Below are positions 7,674 through 16,801 of a DNA stretch of 30,129 nucleotides, piece by piece. The translations under genes were made by a program, and so were the position numbers. The stretch is taken from NCBI GenBank assembly GCA_964458125.1, contig CAYWHE010000020.1:1-30129 (forward strand), in the 5' to 3' direction. This DNA is from CAYWHE01 sp964458125. Its GTDB lineage: Bacteria; Bacteroidota; Bacteroidia; AKYH767-A; OLB10. Within the stretch, counting starts at the first letter, position 1. Each line of letters opens with the position of its first letter. Below the pieces are notes generated by a model, which was given only the letters and a program-made list of their open reading frames with translations, was not told the origin of the DNA and did no database searches.

Positions 7674-8465
7674 ATGGGTCAGCAACCGACAGCGCTCATC
7701 ACCGGGGGATCTTCCGGAATAGGCTTTGCCATGGCAGAGGAACTGGCCAAAAGCGGGTATATGATTTTACTGGTGAGTAACCAGGAGAAACAATTAAAGA
7801 CCTGTGCAGCCGCTATCGAAAAACAACATGGCGTGTCTTGTTCCTATTACAACCTTGATCTCACCCTCCCGGTTGCCGCAGAAAAGCTATATGAATATTG
7901 TCAGGCCAAAGAACTGGACATCCAGGTGCTGATCAACAATGCCGGCATGCTGGTGGTTGCCGAAACGGTGATGACAGCCTCGGATCGCATTCATGCCATA
8001 CTGCAACTGCACATGCATACGCCGGTCATGCTTTGCCGTTTGTTTGGCGAGGACATGAAGAAAAAAAAACAAGGCCATATATTAAATGTATCCTCCATCT
8101 CATCCGTCATGCCTTATCCGGGTATATCTTTGTACGGCCCTTCGAAGACATTTTTGCGTTACTTCACCCGTGCTTTCCGGACGGAGATGAAGCCGCATGG
8201 CGTATCCGTAACCTGCCTCATTCCGGGTGCAACCGACACGGCCCTGTATGATAAGGAAAAGGTGAATTTGAATTTGCTGAAAAAATTCAGGATCATGCAA
8301 TCACCCCGTTATGTTGCTGCCAGAGCGGTGAAAGCGTTGATGATGGGAAGGGCCGTTTGCATTCCGGGTTTGATCAATAAACTGATCGTTTGGCTGGTTC
8401 CGCTTGTTCCAAACCGGATCATCAGTTTAATTCACCGCAAGTCGGGATGGTTAAAACAGGAATGA
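7674..8465 (+). CDS. Short-chain dehydrogenase/reductase (SDR)
   Basis: A 263-residue Rossmann-fold NAD(P)-dependent oxidoreductase. The cofactor motif TGGSSGIG is at 10-17, NNAG at 88-91, the catalytic serine lies within SSISS (140-144), and Y154/K158 form the YxxxK pair. The Asn of the usual N-S-Y-K tetrad appears replaced by His (QLHMHTP, about 111-117), which is unusual. I chose the ATG at 7674 over an in-frame TTG at 7665, because the TTG abuts the previous stop and adds only three residues. It lies 9 nt after the OYE gene, so the two are co-transcribed. The C-terminal hydrophobic stretch (LINKLIVWLVPLVP) may contact the membrane, as in related SDRs acting on lipids; the substrate is not known. 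Confidence 0.85.
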   Translation: MGQQPTALITGGSSGIGFAMAEELAKSGYMILLVSNQEKQLKTCAAAIEKQHGVSCSYYNLDLTLPVAAEKLYEYCQAKELDIQVLINNAGMLVVAETVMTASDRIHAILQLHMHTPVMLCRLFGEDMKKKKQGHILNVSSISSVMPYPGISLYGPSKTFLRYFTRAFRTEMKPHGVSVTCLIPGATDTALYDKEKVNLNLLKKFRIMQSPRYVAARAVKALMMGRAVCIPGLINKLIVWLVPLVPNRIISLIHRKSGWLKQE

Positions 8466-8491
8466 CTGTTTTGCTGCAGGCATGAATTTTT

Positions 8492-8521
8492 TTTGCCATT
8501 CTTAAGATTATTTTTATCTTG
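8492..8521 (+). promoter_or_regulatory. Candidate promoter of the CotH-like gene
   Basis: TTTG (8492-8495) is followed after exactly 19 nt by TATCTTG (8515-8521), which is the TAnnTTTG consensus one T short. The start codon is at 8606. Confidence 0.35.
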
Positions 8522-8605
8522 TAAAGGAATGGTTTTATATTGCAGGTAAAAAAAATCAAAGGTGGGGAAAAGGACCTTCCCTCATCCCAAAAAGGGACCC
8601 GATAA

Positions 8606-10213
8606 ATGAAAATGAAACGCCCGTTTTTATTCCGGTTTTTTTTCCTGGTCATGCTGTACCCGGTACACAGCGAAGCACAGACACCGGATTCCTCCAACCT
8701 GCCGATCATCATCTTGAATACTTACGGCCAGACTATTCCGGATGACCCCCGCATCACCATCTTCATGGGGATCATTGATAACGGCTTCGGGTATATGAAT
8801 CATGTCAGCGATCCATATAACGGATACAACGGGGAAGTTACCATTGAAATCAGAGGCTCCACTTCCCAGCAGTATCCCAAAAGATCCTATGCATTCACAC
8901 CGGTTGACAGCGCCGGCAATGCCATTCATGTTGATATGCTGGGGTTACCTCCCGAGAAGGACTGGATACTCTACGCCCCGTATCCGGACAAGACGCTGAT
9001 GCGGAACACGCTGGCGTATTATCTGGCGCGGAGGATGGGACATTACAGTTCCCGTACCTGCTTTGCCGAAGTGGTTCGAAACGGTTCTTACCGGGGGGTA
9101 TATGAATTGCAGGAAAAAATCAAGCGGGATGCCAACCGGGTCGACATCGCACATTTAACCGCGGCGGATTCGGCAGGTGATGAACTGACCGGGGGTTATA
9201 TCATCAAAATAGATAAAACCACGGGAGCAGGAACGGATACTTTTGTTTCTTCCTTTGATCCGGATGTGTTCTTCCAGTTTCATGACCCCAAGGATGTAAA
9301 CCTGCTTCCGGCTCAGAAAAATTACATCGTATCGTATGTCGACTCTTTTGAAACTGCATTAATGTCACCCTGGTTTGCCGATCCGGATTCGGGATACCGG
9401 AAATATGCCGGGGAAGGGTCCTTTATTGATTTTTTCCTGCTGCAGGAGTTGGGCCATACGGTGGACGGCTACCGGTCTTCCTGTTTTCTTTATAAGGACA
9501 AGGACAGCAAAGGCGGAAAACTGAACATGGGGCCCATGTGGGATTTCAACCTTTCATTCGGCAATGCCGATTATTGCGATGCCTATGATACCACCGGCTG
9601 GCAGTACCAGTTTAATTCCACCTGCAGCGGTTATGTGCCGCATGTGCCGTTCTGGTGGAACAGGATGATCCAGGATCCCGTCTATCAGAATAACCTGCGC
9701 TGCCGCTGGGAAGATTTACGGCGGACCTTTTTGCATTCCGACTCGGTGAATGCCTGGATCGATTCTGTTGCCGCATACCTGGATGCAGCCCAGCAACGTA
9801 ATTTTACGATGTGGCCCATACTTGGCGTGTACGTGAACTGGAATTATTATATCGGGCAGACCTATTCGGATGAAGTCAATTACCTGAAGACCTGGATTGA
9901 AAAAAGATCGGTTTGGCTGGATCATCATATCCCGGGAATATGCAGTCCGGTGGGTATTGCAGGGAACCAGCAGGAGGCCTCCTTCCAGGTGTCTCCGAAT
10001 CCCTCAGCGGGGCTTTTCTCGTTGTATTTTCATGAACCCGTTTCGGAAGGCAGCATTGTAATCGTTAACCAGCATGGTGAAGTGGTCTGGAATGGATCGC
10101 TGCACGGTGAGCGGCAAAAGGAAATCCGCCTTGAGTCAGCGGCTGCCGGGATGTATTGTATAAAGGTGACCGGTGGCGGAAGAGTACTGGTGAGGAAGAT
10201 ATTGGTTGAGTAA
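8606..10213 (+). CDS. Secreted CotH-type protein kinase with T9SS sorting domain
   Basis: A 535-residue protein with a signal peptide (1-25, ending SEAQ), a CotH kinase-like domain (about 30-440) and a T9SS sorting domain (about 460-535, starting FQVSPNPSAG and ending RVLVRKILVE). CotH signatures are EIRGSTSQQYPKRSYAF (81-97), YRGVYELQEKIKRD (162-175), GGYIIKIDK (196-204) and MWDFNLSFGNADY (311-323), whose D313 is in the position of the family's metal/catalytic aspartate. Family members phosphorylate secreted proteins, as CotH does on spore coat proteins. Here the enzyme would act at the cell surface or be released. The substrate is unknown and nothing next to it is an obvious target. It stands alone with its own candidate promoter. 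Confidence 0.85.
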   Translation: MKMKRPFLFRFFFLVMLYPVHSEAQTPDSSNLPIIILNTYGQTIPDDPRITIFMGIIDNGFGYMNHVSDPYNGYNGEVTIEIRGSTSQQYPKRSYAFTPVDSAGNAIHVDMLGLPPEKDWILYAPYPDKTLMRNTLAYYLARRMGHYSSRTCFAEVVRNGSYRGVYELQEKIKRDANRVDIAHLTAADSAGDELTGGYIIKIDKTTGAGTDTFVSSFDPDVFFQFHDPKDVNLLPAQKNYIVSYVDSFETALMSPWFADPDSGYRKYAGEGSFIDFFLLQELGHTVDGYRSSCFLYKDKDSKGGKLNMGPMWDFNLSFGNADYCDAYDTTGWQYQFNSTCSGYVPHVPFWWNRMIQDPVYQNNLRCRWEDLRRTFLHSDSVNAWIDSVAAYLDAAQQRNFTMWPILGVYVNWNYYIGQTYSDEVNYLKTWIEKRSVWLDHHIPGICSPVGIAGNQQEASFQVSPNPSAGLFSLYFHEPVSEGSIVIVNQHGEVVWNGSLHGERQKEIRLESAAAGMYCIKVTGGGRVLVRKILVE

Positions 10214-10327
10214 TCAGCTCTTACCTGTAAAAGGTTATGGGTGACATAAAAAGTACCGCTATTATTTATGCTATCCATGTTAAAACATTTGGAATGAAAA
10301 GCGAACCAGACAACAAACCCGAATCAC

Positions 10328-11515
10328 ATGACCCTTCAACCCCTGAGTAAAACCAGGATTTACTCCCTGGACCTGTTGCGCGGGCTGGTGATGATCATCA
10401 TGGCTCTGGATCATACCCGTGATTTTTTTCATTTCGACGCCTTTGTGCATGATCCCCTGGATTTGGCCAGTACTTCGGCAGGACTTTTTTTTACCCGATG
10501 GATCACACATTTCTGTGCGCCCGTTTTCATCTTCCTGGCCGGGACGTCCATCTGCCTTCAGGCATTTCGCAAACCTAAAAAGGCGCTCAGTCTTTTTTTA
10601 CTGAAACGCGGGCTTTGGTTAATATTCATTGAACTGGCGGTTGTCAATGTCGGCTGGACCTTTGATCTCACTTACCAGGTTTTTATTTTGCAGGTTATCT
10701 GGGCTATCGGCATTTGCATGATGCTGATGGCCCTGGTTATCCGGCTTCCGTTTATGGCCATACTGCTGACCGGTGCAGTCATCGTACTGGGGCATGATGT
10801 ACTGGATGACATTCCCGGGACCAAACAGGGATTTTTCTGGGATCTGTTGCACAACGGTAATTTTGCATTTCATTCCATTGGCGGTACGATTCAACTGGCC
10901 ATTGTTTATCCCTTTCTTCCCTGGCTGGGCCTGATGATGTTTGGCTACTGTCTCGGGGAACTCTACCGTCCTTCCGTGGCGCCTGAAAAGCGGAAAGGTT
11001 TTCTTATCCGGACCGGAACGGGCGTCATTATTTTTTTCCTGTTGTTAAGGGGATTTAACATATATGGGGATCCGTTACCCTGGTCGGCGCAACCGGATGG
11101 AATGTTTACTGCCATGTCCTTCCTGAACGTTCACAAATATCCGCCTTCGCTCTTGTTCATGTGCATGACCACCGGGCCGGCCATTTTATTCCTTGCTTTT
11201 TCGGAAAACCTGGATAACCGCTGGACGCGTATCATCAGCGTATTCGGCAGGGTGCCGTTTTTTTATTACATATTGCATATTTACCTGCTTCATGCGGTAA
11301 GCATGCTGCTGTTCCTGTCCAGAGGTCATTCCTTAACGGAAGTAACACCTGCCATTTCCGGTTTGCCTTTCCACTTCATGATTGCCGGGGAAGGCTATCC
11401 GCTCCGGATAGTTTACCTGGTGTGGATACTCACCGTGATCGCTTTGTATCCCCTCTGTTACTGGTTTAATGAACGGAAGAAACGCAGCCGGTCTGTTTGG
11501 ATGAGTTATTTTTAG
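10328..11515 (+). CDS. HGSNAT/DUF1624-like multi-pass membrane protein
   Basis: A 395-residue integral membrane protein with about ten hydrophobic segments. The N-terminus RIYSLDLLRGLVMIIMALDHTRDFF (9-33) is the signature of the heparan-alpha-glucosaminide N-acetyltransferase catalytic family (DUF1624), where the conserved His in the first membrane helix (here in ALDHTRD) takes the acetyl group. By family analogy it may move acetyl groups from cytosolic acetyl-CoA to sugars on the other side of the membrane, but most bacterial members are uncharacterised. Positive residues at the C-terminus (ERKKRSRS) fit a cytosolic end. It follows the CotH-like gene by 114 nt; no clear promoter or terminator is visible between them, so co-transcription is possible. 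Confidence 0.8.
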   Translation: MTLQPLSKTRIYSLDLLRGLVMIIMALDHTRDFFHFDAFVHDPLDLASTSAGLFFTRWITHFCAPVFIFLAGTSICLQAFRKPKKALSLFLLKRGLWLIFIELAVVNVGWTFDLTYQVFILQVIWAIGICMMLMALVIRLPFMAILLTGAVIVLGHDVLDDIPGTKQGFFWDLLHNGNFAFHSIGGTIQLAIVYPFLPWLGLMMFGYCLGELYRPSVAPEKRKGFLIRTGTGVIIFFLLLRGFNIYGDPLPWSAQPDGMFTAMSFLNVHKYPPSLLFMCMTTGPAILFLAFSENLDNRWTRIISVFGRVPFFYYILHIYLLHAVSMLLFLSRGHSLTEVTPAISGLPFHFMIAGEGYPLRIVYLVWILTVIALYPLCYWFNERKKRSRSVWMSYF

Positions 11516-11674
11516 GAGCGGTTAGGCAAAACGGTTGCGTTGGCCATCAGGAAACCCCGGGGCTATGGATAACAGTCGCCTGCTTTTGTGACTGGCGGCG
11601 GAATGCAGTTCCGGGGCGCAGGGGGGTATTCCGGGAAATCGGGAGATAAAATTTTTTTAAACGGTTGAAACCAT

Positions 11675-13192
11675 TCAGGGTATAACAAGCATACGGCTTA
11701 AAATCAGCGCACCATCAAACAGGCATACGATATAATTCCCCTTTGTCAGGCGTGACAGGTCAATTTCTGAAACAGTTGCCGGGTTTACCCTTTTCATTTC
11801 ATAAACCGTTCTTCCGGCTTCATCAAGCAGGATCAAACGATAATTCAGGCCGGGTTTAAGTTTTTGAAATTCCAGGTTGATTTTTCCGCATGAAGGATTA
11901 GGATAAATGAGTAGTTCCGGTAAAGGTCCGGGTTCATTAACGGCTATGGTCCCGGCGTATTCATAAGCGCCAATGTCCAGGCTTCCGCCTGTGATTGTCC
12001 GTGGTAACAATGCAGCCGAACAGGACTGGTACATGAAAACAGGTGTCAGGGAAAATGCCGAGTTGGTGGTTCCTGCATTCGTTCCGTTGTCGATGGCCGC
12101 CGTGGAAGAAGCCGTTAACTGGAAATTATTCAGGACCGGATTTGCAAAACCGAGTGCCAGGTAATTCATGTTGCTCAGGTTATTGGCCGTATCCAGAACC
12201 CCTGGTATGTTGCCGGAAAACAGGTTGTTGGTTGCCCCTGTTACGGAAGCAAATATATTATTATACAGTTTAAAGGTGTTAATGCCCGAAGCGGGAGCCG
12301 TATTAAAATAATTTACGTTGCCTGCGTACAGATTAATAACGGTATTGTTCACAAAATAAAAATCCTCCAGCGAATTGGTGACGGCATCATAACCCACAAT
12401 TCCATGGTTTGCTCCAGCCGGACCCTGGATAATCACATTGCCGATGATGATATTCAGTCCACCCTGCGCAATATTCAGTTCCCAGCTTCCGTAACCGGTG
12501 GTTTCTTCATCGATCAGGTTATATAAAATGAAGGCGCGCTGGGCGCGTGTTTTTAAGGAGTTGCCCTGACCCCGCGGATGATGAAACCAGCAATTCGTTA
12601 CCTCCAGCGTATCGGCACTGGCGCTGATGTAAAGGTGGTGCTCGTATCCCGAGAAACTGGAATTCGGCAACTGGTACCCGTTGTTGTAAAATTCAGAATT
12701 CCGGATGATCACATTGCTGGTGGTTACGCTGCCGTTCCCTTCGAGAATTCCATTCTGGCAATTCATAAACACGCAGTTGTTTACCGTTAAGCCGGCGGCC
12801 TGAAAACGAATGCCTGCTCCGTTTGCTCCATCGGCATCAGCTACCTGAGCCCCGTCAAACACTATGTTTTCCAGGTAGGCATTATCACAGGCGCCGGGAG
12901 TCTCAAACACAAATATTCCTTTTCCGTTAGGTATATTACCGGCATATTGTATAACCGTGCGGTTGTTGCCTGTTCCAAGCCCGATGATTTTTAAATTTTT
13001 TTTATTCCATTTCGTGGCATCATTGGCATAAATACCTCCATCAATATATATGGTATCCCCATCCTGCACCAGATTTTTCACCTGGCTCGGCAGGGTATAG
13101 GTTTGAGCGGGACCCACATTCCAGGAGCCTGCATGGGAACTAACCGGAGACAACATGATGGTGGTGAATACCCGTACGATTGTTTTCATCAT
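11675..13192 (-). CDS. Secreted right-handed beta-helix protein with T9SS sorting domain
   Basis: A 505-residue protein: signal peptide (about 1-21), a parallel beta-helix domain (about 25-420) and a T9SS sorting domain (about 428-505, beginning LLIYPNPSCGKINLEF). The helix repeats are seen in runs such as LTVNNCVFMNCQNGI, VIIRNSEFYNNGY, LEVTNCWFHHPRG and FYFVNNTVINLYAG, the pectate-lyase/NosD-like pattern of stacked N and V/I positions. Such domains are found in polysaccharide lyases and surface adhesins; I see no residue set that settles the enzymatic activity. The gene lies 106 nt after another T9SS protein gene on the same strand. Two ATG codons in tandem begin the frame; the first is given. 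Confidence 0.8.
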   Translation of the reverse strand: MMKTIVRVFTTIMLSPVSSHAGSWNVGPAQTYTLPSQVKNLVQDGDTIYIDGGIYANDATKWNKKNLKIIGLGTGNNRTVIQYAGNIPNGKGIFVFETPGACDNAYLENIVFDGAQVADADGANGAGIRFQAAGLTVNNCVFMNCQNGILEGNGSVTTSNVIIRNSEFYNNGYQLPNSSFSGYEHHLYISASADTLEVTNCWFHHPRGQGNSLKTRAQRAFILYNLIDEETTGYGSWELNIAQGGLNIIIGNVIIQGPAGANHGIVGYDAVTNSLEDFYFVNNTVINLYAGNVNYFNTAPASGINTFKLYNNIFASVTGATNNLFSGNIPGVLDTANNLSNMNYLALGFANPVLNNFQLTASSTAAIDNGTNAGTTNSAFSLTPVFMYQSCSAALLPRTITGGSLDIGAYEYAGTIAVNEPGPLPELLIYPNPSCGKINLEFQKLKPGLNYRLILLDEAGRTVYEMKRVNPATVSEIDLSRLTKGNYIVCLFDGALILSRMLVIP

Positions 13193-13298
13193 TTGAACTG
13201 CGCTGATTCAGGTAAAGGTTCCTGTCTGTAGGTTTAAAAAATGAGCCGGTGGCGGAACTGAAGGAATGGCATAGGGTCCGGATCTTACGGCATTCAGG

Positions 13299-13934
13299 TC
13301 ATTGTACCAGGAGTTTATACAGGTAAACGTTTGCATGATCTTCCAACCGTATCATATAAAATCCTGGCGGGACGGTGTGAAAATGTATTTCTCCGGTAGG
13401 GAAGCCGGAGACAGCCTGTTCTTCAATAACCCCGCCGGCCGAATTCACCAGGGTCAGCCTTGTACGGTCAGCACTTAGGCCGCTAAAACGGAGGTCCAGC
13501 TGCCCGGCAGCAGCCGGATTTGGAAAAAACCGGGGGGCGGAATGTTTGGGGAATTGGGAAATGCCCGTAGGTTCCATGACCCAATAAGCCGTTGTCGTTA
13601 TACCCACCCGCGACATGCAGGGATCGCTGTTCATCAGATAATACAGGGTGTCATTCAGGATCATAAAATCATACCGGCCGGTATCCGTTGTGGAACATGT
13701 AAATCCCGGCAGATCAACGATCGTCACGGTCGAGCCGGATTCCGAATACAAAGAACTTGGAATATAAGTAACGGCATCGGTGCTGTAATACAGGCTGTCG
13801 GTGCCGAAGTGAAAATACTCGAGAAACTGCCCTCCCACCAGGTAAACGGACCAGGTTGTGCCCTGTAATCCCTGGGAATACGCAGCATGAGAGGCGGTGA
13901 TCAGAAGGAAAAAGACAGGAAAAAGTTTCTTCAT
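13299..13934 (-). CDS. Small secreted protein with T9SS sorting domain
   Basis: A 211-residue protein with a signal peptide (1-20, ending AAYSQ), a short beta-rich domain (about 22-125) and a T9SS sorting domain (about 133-211, beginning PRFFPNPAAAGQ and ending VYLYKLLVQ). The first domain (WSVYLVGGQFLEYFHFGTDSLYYS...) resembles small lipocalin-like sandwiches that measure a stored value, but no ligand site is evident. Two cysteines (in FTCSTT and DPCMSR) could be paired. It probably heads a two-gene unit with the beta-helix protein downstream. Function unknown. Confidence 0.75.
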   Translation of the reverse strand: MKKLFPVFFLLITASHAAYSQGLQGTTWSVYLVGGQFLEYFHFGTDSLYYSTDAVTYIPSSLYSESGSTVTIVDLPGFTCSTTDTGRYDFMILNDTLYYLMNSDPCMSRVGITTTAYWVMEPTGISQFPKHSAPRFFPNPAAAGQLDLRFSGLSADRTRLTLVNSAGGVIEEQAVSGFPTGEIHFHTVPPGFYMIRLEDHANVYLYKLLVQ

Positions 13935-14174
13935 AAACGTTATACGATTAGTTTGATGTTGGATACCAATACCGGGCTTGCTTTTCTGCCTGTTTTAGGT
14001 TATGCAGAAGGAGAGGAAGGTCCCGGATTCTGACTGCAATATAGAAATTTTTTTCCTCCAGGATTCAGGCTGGCAAGAGGCCGCCGGTTATGAATAGGAT
14101 ATCCTTTTCCTGTGAGCCTTTCAGGCCGGTTATCGGTTATGCCAGGGATGTTTTTATCCTGTCCTGAAAATCTG

Positions 14175-14182
14175 TACCTTTG
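14175..14182 (+). promoter_or_regulatory. -7 promoter element of the amidotransferase gene
   Basis: TACCTTTG is an exact TAnnTTTG match 18 nt before the ATG at 14201. The -33 region is only T-rich (no TTG). The leader would be about 12 nt. The match includes the TTG at 14180, so translation from that codon is unlikely. Confidence 0.55.
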
Positions 14183-14200
14183 TGGCCCTATCAGACGTCC

Positions 14201-16102
14201 ATGAGCGACCAGATCAAGCATGAATGCGGCATCGCCCTTTTAAGGCTTTTAAAGCCGATTTCTTATTACAAAAAAAAGTATGGAACAGCCCTTTACGGTA
14301 TCAATAAGTTGTACCTGCTTATGGAAAAGCAGCACAACCGCGGGCAGGATGGAGCAGGCGTAGTCAGCATCAAGCTGGATACGGAACCCGGGATCAATTA
14401 CATGAAGCGGATCCGCTCCATCGCCAATCAGCCGATCCAGGATATTTTTGAACAGATCAACGAGCCCTTTGTGGAGCTGAAAAAGCATGACCCGGAGCGT
14501 TTACAGGACGTGGAATGGCTTAAAAACAACGTGCACTTCACCGGGGAAGTATTGCTTGGACATCTGCGTTACGGCACCTACGGGAAAAACAGCATTGAAA
14601 GCTGCCACCCATTCATCCGCGAGAATAACTGGACGACCAGAAACCTTGCTGTTGCCGGCAATTTTAATATGACCAATGTGGATGAACTCCTGCAGCAGTT
14701 GATTTTACTCGGGCAGCATCCCAAACACAAAGCCGATACGGTAACGGTACTTGAAAATATCGGGCATTTCCTGGATGAAGAAAATGAGCTGTTGTTCAAA
14801 AAATTCAAACAGGAGGAATTCACCAACCAGGAGATCACCGAACATATTACGCGGGAGCTCGACATCAAACGCATCCTGACGAGGGCATCCAAAAACTGGG
14901 ATGGAGGCTATGTGATTGCAGGCCTGATTGGATCCGGCGATGCTTTTGTTATGCGCGACCCGGCAGGAATACGGCCGGCATTTTATTATGCAGATGACGA
15001 AATCGTGGTGGTTACCTCGGAAAGGCCGGCCATGCAGACTGCCTTTAACCTGGCCGTGGAACAGGTCCGGGAAATCAGGCCCGGCCATGTCCTGATTATA
15101 AAAAAGGACGGCAGCATGAGGGAGGATCAGTGCAAGGCGCCTGTAGAGCAGAAATCCTGCTCCTTTGAACGGATTTATTTTTCACGCGGTTCCGACGTTG
15201 ATATTTATAAGGAACGAAAGGAACTTGGCCGGCTGCTCTGCCCGGCTATTCTGGAAACCTTGGATTACGACCTCCGCCATACCGTATTTTCGTTTATTCC
15301 GAATACGGCCGAAACCGCCTTTTACGGCATGGTGAAAGGGATGGAGGACTACCTGAGGGAAGTCAAGAAAAAGAAAATTCTCAAAGCGGGCCCCGGTTTA
15401 AAGGAGGATCAGCTGGATGACATCCTGGCCATCAAACCGAGGGTGGAAAAAATTGCCATCAAGGATGCAAAATTACGGACTTTTATCACCGACGACACGC
15501 ACCGCAACGACCTGGTGGCGCATGTATATGACATTACCTACGGTACCATTATCAAGGGGCAGGATAATCTGGTCGTGATTGATGATTCCATAGTCAGGGG
15601 CACTACCCTGCGTCAAAGCATCCTGAAAATGCTGGACCGGCTGGGACCGAAAAAAATTGTGATCGTATCTTCAGCGCCCCAGTTGCGATATCCCGATTGT
15701 TATGGCATCGACATGGCCAGGCTGGGCGACTTTGTAGCCTTTAATGCAGCCATTGAATTGCTGGAAGAAACCAATCAGGAACATATTATCGAGGAGGTCT
15801 ATCATAAATGCCTGGAACAACTGGAGAATAAGACGTTACCACCGGTAAATCATGTGAGGGAAATTTACGCCCCATTCACGCCGGCCGACCTTTCAAAAAA
15901 AATCGCCCAGTTGCTGAGAACACCGGATATACAAGCCGGGGTGGAAGTCATCTACCAGGACCTTGAAAACCTTCATGCGGCCTGTCCTAATCATAAGGGC
16001 GACTGGTATTTCTCCGGCAATTATCCGACACCGGGCGGTAACCGTGTCGTGAACCGGGCTTTTGTCAATTATATGAAAGGTTCCAATGAGCGGGCCTATT
16101 GA
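14201..16102 (+). CDS. purF: Amidophosphoribosyltransferase (PurF-type)
   Basis: A 633-residue enzyme of purine synthesis: it transfers ammonia from glutamine to PRPP, giving phosphoribosylamine. The N-terminal Ntn-hydrolase domain begins MSDQIKHECGIALLR, with C9 as the expected nucleophile after removal of a short leader. QHNRGQDGAG and LGHLRYGTYG are further glutaminase motifs. The PRPP-binding loop VVIDDSIVRGTT is at about 458-469 in the C-terminal phosphoribosyltransferase domain. It is longer than the E. coli enzyme (about 500); this long form is familiar from Bacteroidota. The ATG at 14201 is preferred over an in-frame TTG at 14180, which lies inside the promoter. The gene is alone, with a short gap before the cytochrome gene's own promoter. 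Whether a second PurF exists elsewhere is unknown. Confidence 0.9.
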   Translation: MSDQIKHECGIALLRLLKPISYYKKKYGTALYGINKLYLLMEKQHNRGQDGAGVVSIKLDTEPGINYMKRIRSIANQPIQDIFEQINEPFVELKKHDPERLQDVEWLKNNVHFTGEVLLGHLRYGTYGKNSIESCHPFIRENNWTTRNLAVAGNFNMTNVDELLQQLILLGQHPKHKADTVTVLENIGHFLDEENELLFKKFKQEEFTNQEITEHITRELDIKRILTRASKNWDGGYVIAGLIGSGDAFVMRDPAGIRPAFYYADDEIVVVTSERPAMQTAFNLAVEQVREIRPGHVLIIKKDGSMREDQCKAPVEQKSCSFERIYFSRGSDVDIYKERKELGRLLCPAILETLDYDLRHTVFSFIPNTAETAFYGMVKGMEDYLREVKKKKILKAGPGLKEDQLDDILAIKPRVEKIAIKDAKLRTFITDDTHRNDLVAHVYDITYGTIIKGQDNLVVIDDSIVRGTTLRQSILKMLDRLGPKKIVIVSSAPQLRYPDCYGIDMARLGDFVAFNAAIELLEETNQEHIIEEVYHKCLEQLENKTLPPVNHVREIYAPFTPADLSKKIAQLLRTPDIQAGVEVIYQDLENLHAACPNHKGDWYFSGNYPTPGGNRVVNRAFVNYMKGSNERAY

Positions 16103-16116
16103 AGCTTCCATTTTTG

Positions 16117-16148
16117 TTTGGCACATCGGTAAAAATCATGTAGGTTTG
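16117..16148 (+). promoter_or_regulatory. Promoter of the cytochrome-hflX unit
   Basis: TTTG (16117-16120), 20 nt spacer and TAGGTTTG (16141-16148) form a near-perfect Bacteroidota promoter. The ATG at 16175 is 26 nt downstream. Confidence 0.7.
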
Positions 16149-16174
16149 TTTCATAAAATTTAACAGCACAGCGT

Positions 16175-16795
16175 ATGTTCACAGGAATGCTCCATACCCA
16201 CAAACTGGTGGTGATTTTATTTTTACTGCAATACGTGATCAAAACTGTCCTGCTGTTCCTCAATAAACAGGATGCGCTTCAAACCTATTCCCGGAAGACC
16301 AGGGTGCCGGAAATGATTGTCAGCACCTTGTTTTTACTGACCGGAATTTACATGTCGTTCAATTCCGGGGATACCGGGACCTGGTTGTGGGCCAAGATTG
16401 CAGCCGTTTTTATCTCCATTCCACTGGCCATAGTGGCGTATAAAAAAATGAATAAGGGGCTTGCCTTCCTGTCCCTGCTGCTTCTTCTTTATGCCTATGG
16501 CGTATCGGAAACCAAATCGCCGGATTTCAGAAAACCTGGCCGTACCAATGAGTTCGCAGGTCTTCCTCCGGATCAGCTCGGACGTGCCATCTTTGACAAC
16601 AAATGCATGAACTGCCATGGACCCGAGGGTAAAGGAGGTCTTAGCGGGTCGAAGGACCTGGCGGCCTCCACACTGAGTCATGAAGAAAAAATCCACCGCA
16701 TTGAAGAAGGGAAAAACGCCATGATGGGGTATAAAAAAATATTGTCACCGGAAGAAATAGAAGCCGTGGCCGTATATGTTGAATCGCTGAAGTAA
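16175..16795 (+). CDS. Membrane-anchored cytochrome c with SirB-like N-terminus
   Basis: A 206-residue protein with four hydrophobic helices (about 8-29, 46-61, 71-88 and 96-111) followed by a monohaem cytochrome c domain facing the periplasm. The haem site is CMNCH (144-148), and a Met in NAMMGYKK (183 or 184) is the likely axial ligand. The N-terminal part (HTHKLVVILFLLQYVIKTVLLFLNK) looks like SirB/DUF-type four-helix membrane proteins. Such fusions may hand electrons within the membrane, but the partner is not known. It is 6 nt from the HflX gene and shares its transcript, an odd pairing between respiration and ribosome-linked GTPase. Confidence 0.75.
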   Translation: MFTGMLHTHKLVVILFLLQYVIKTVLLFLNKQDALQTYSRKTRVPEMIVSTLFLLTGIYMSFNSGDTGTWLWAKIAAVFISIPLAIVAYKKMNKGLAFLSLLLLLYAYGVSETKSPDFRKPGRTNEFAGLPPDQLGRAIFDNKCMNCHGPEGKGGLSGSKDLAASTLSHEEKIHRIEEGKNAMMGYKKILSPEEIEAVAVYVESLK

Positions 16796-16801
16796 TTTTT
16801 C

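Noticed and set aside
8466..8500. Possible terminator after the SDR gene (T8 tract)
   Set aside because: The stem before the T-run is only about 3 bp, and the T-run is part of the next candidate promoter.
11661..11680. Short stretch resembling 23558-23577 (GAAA(A)CCATTCAGGG)
   Set aside because: About 15 shared bases, one copy running into a stop codon; too short to call a repeat.
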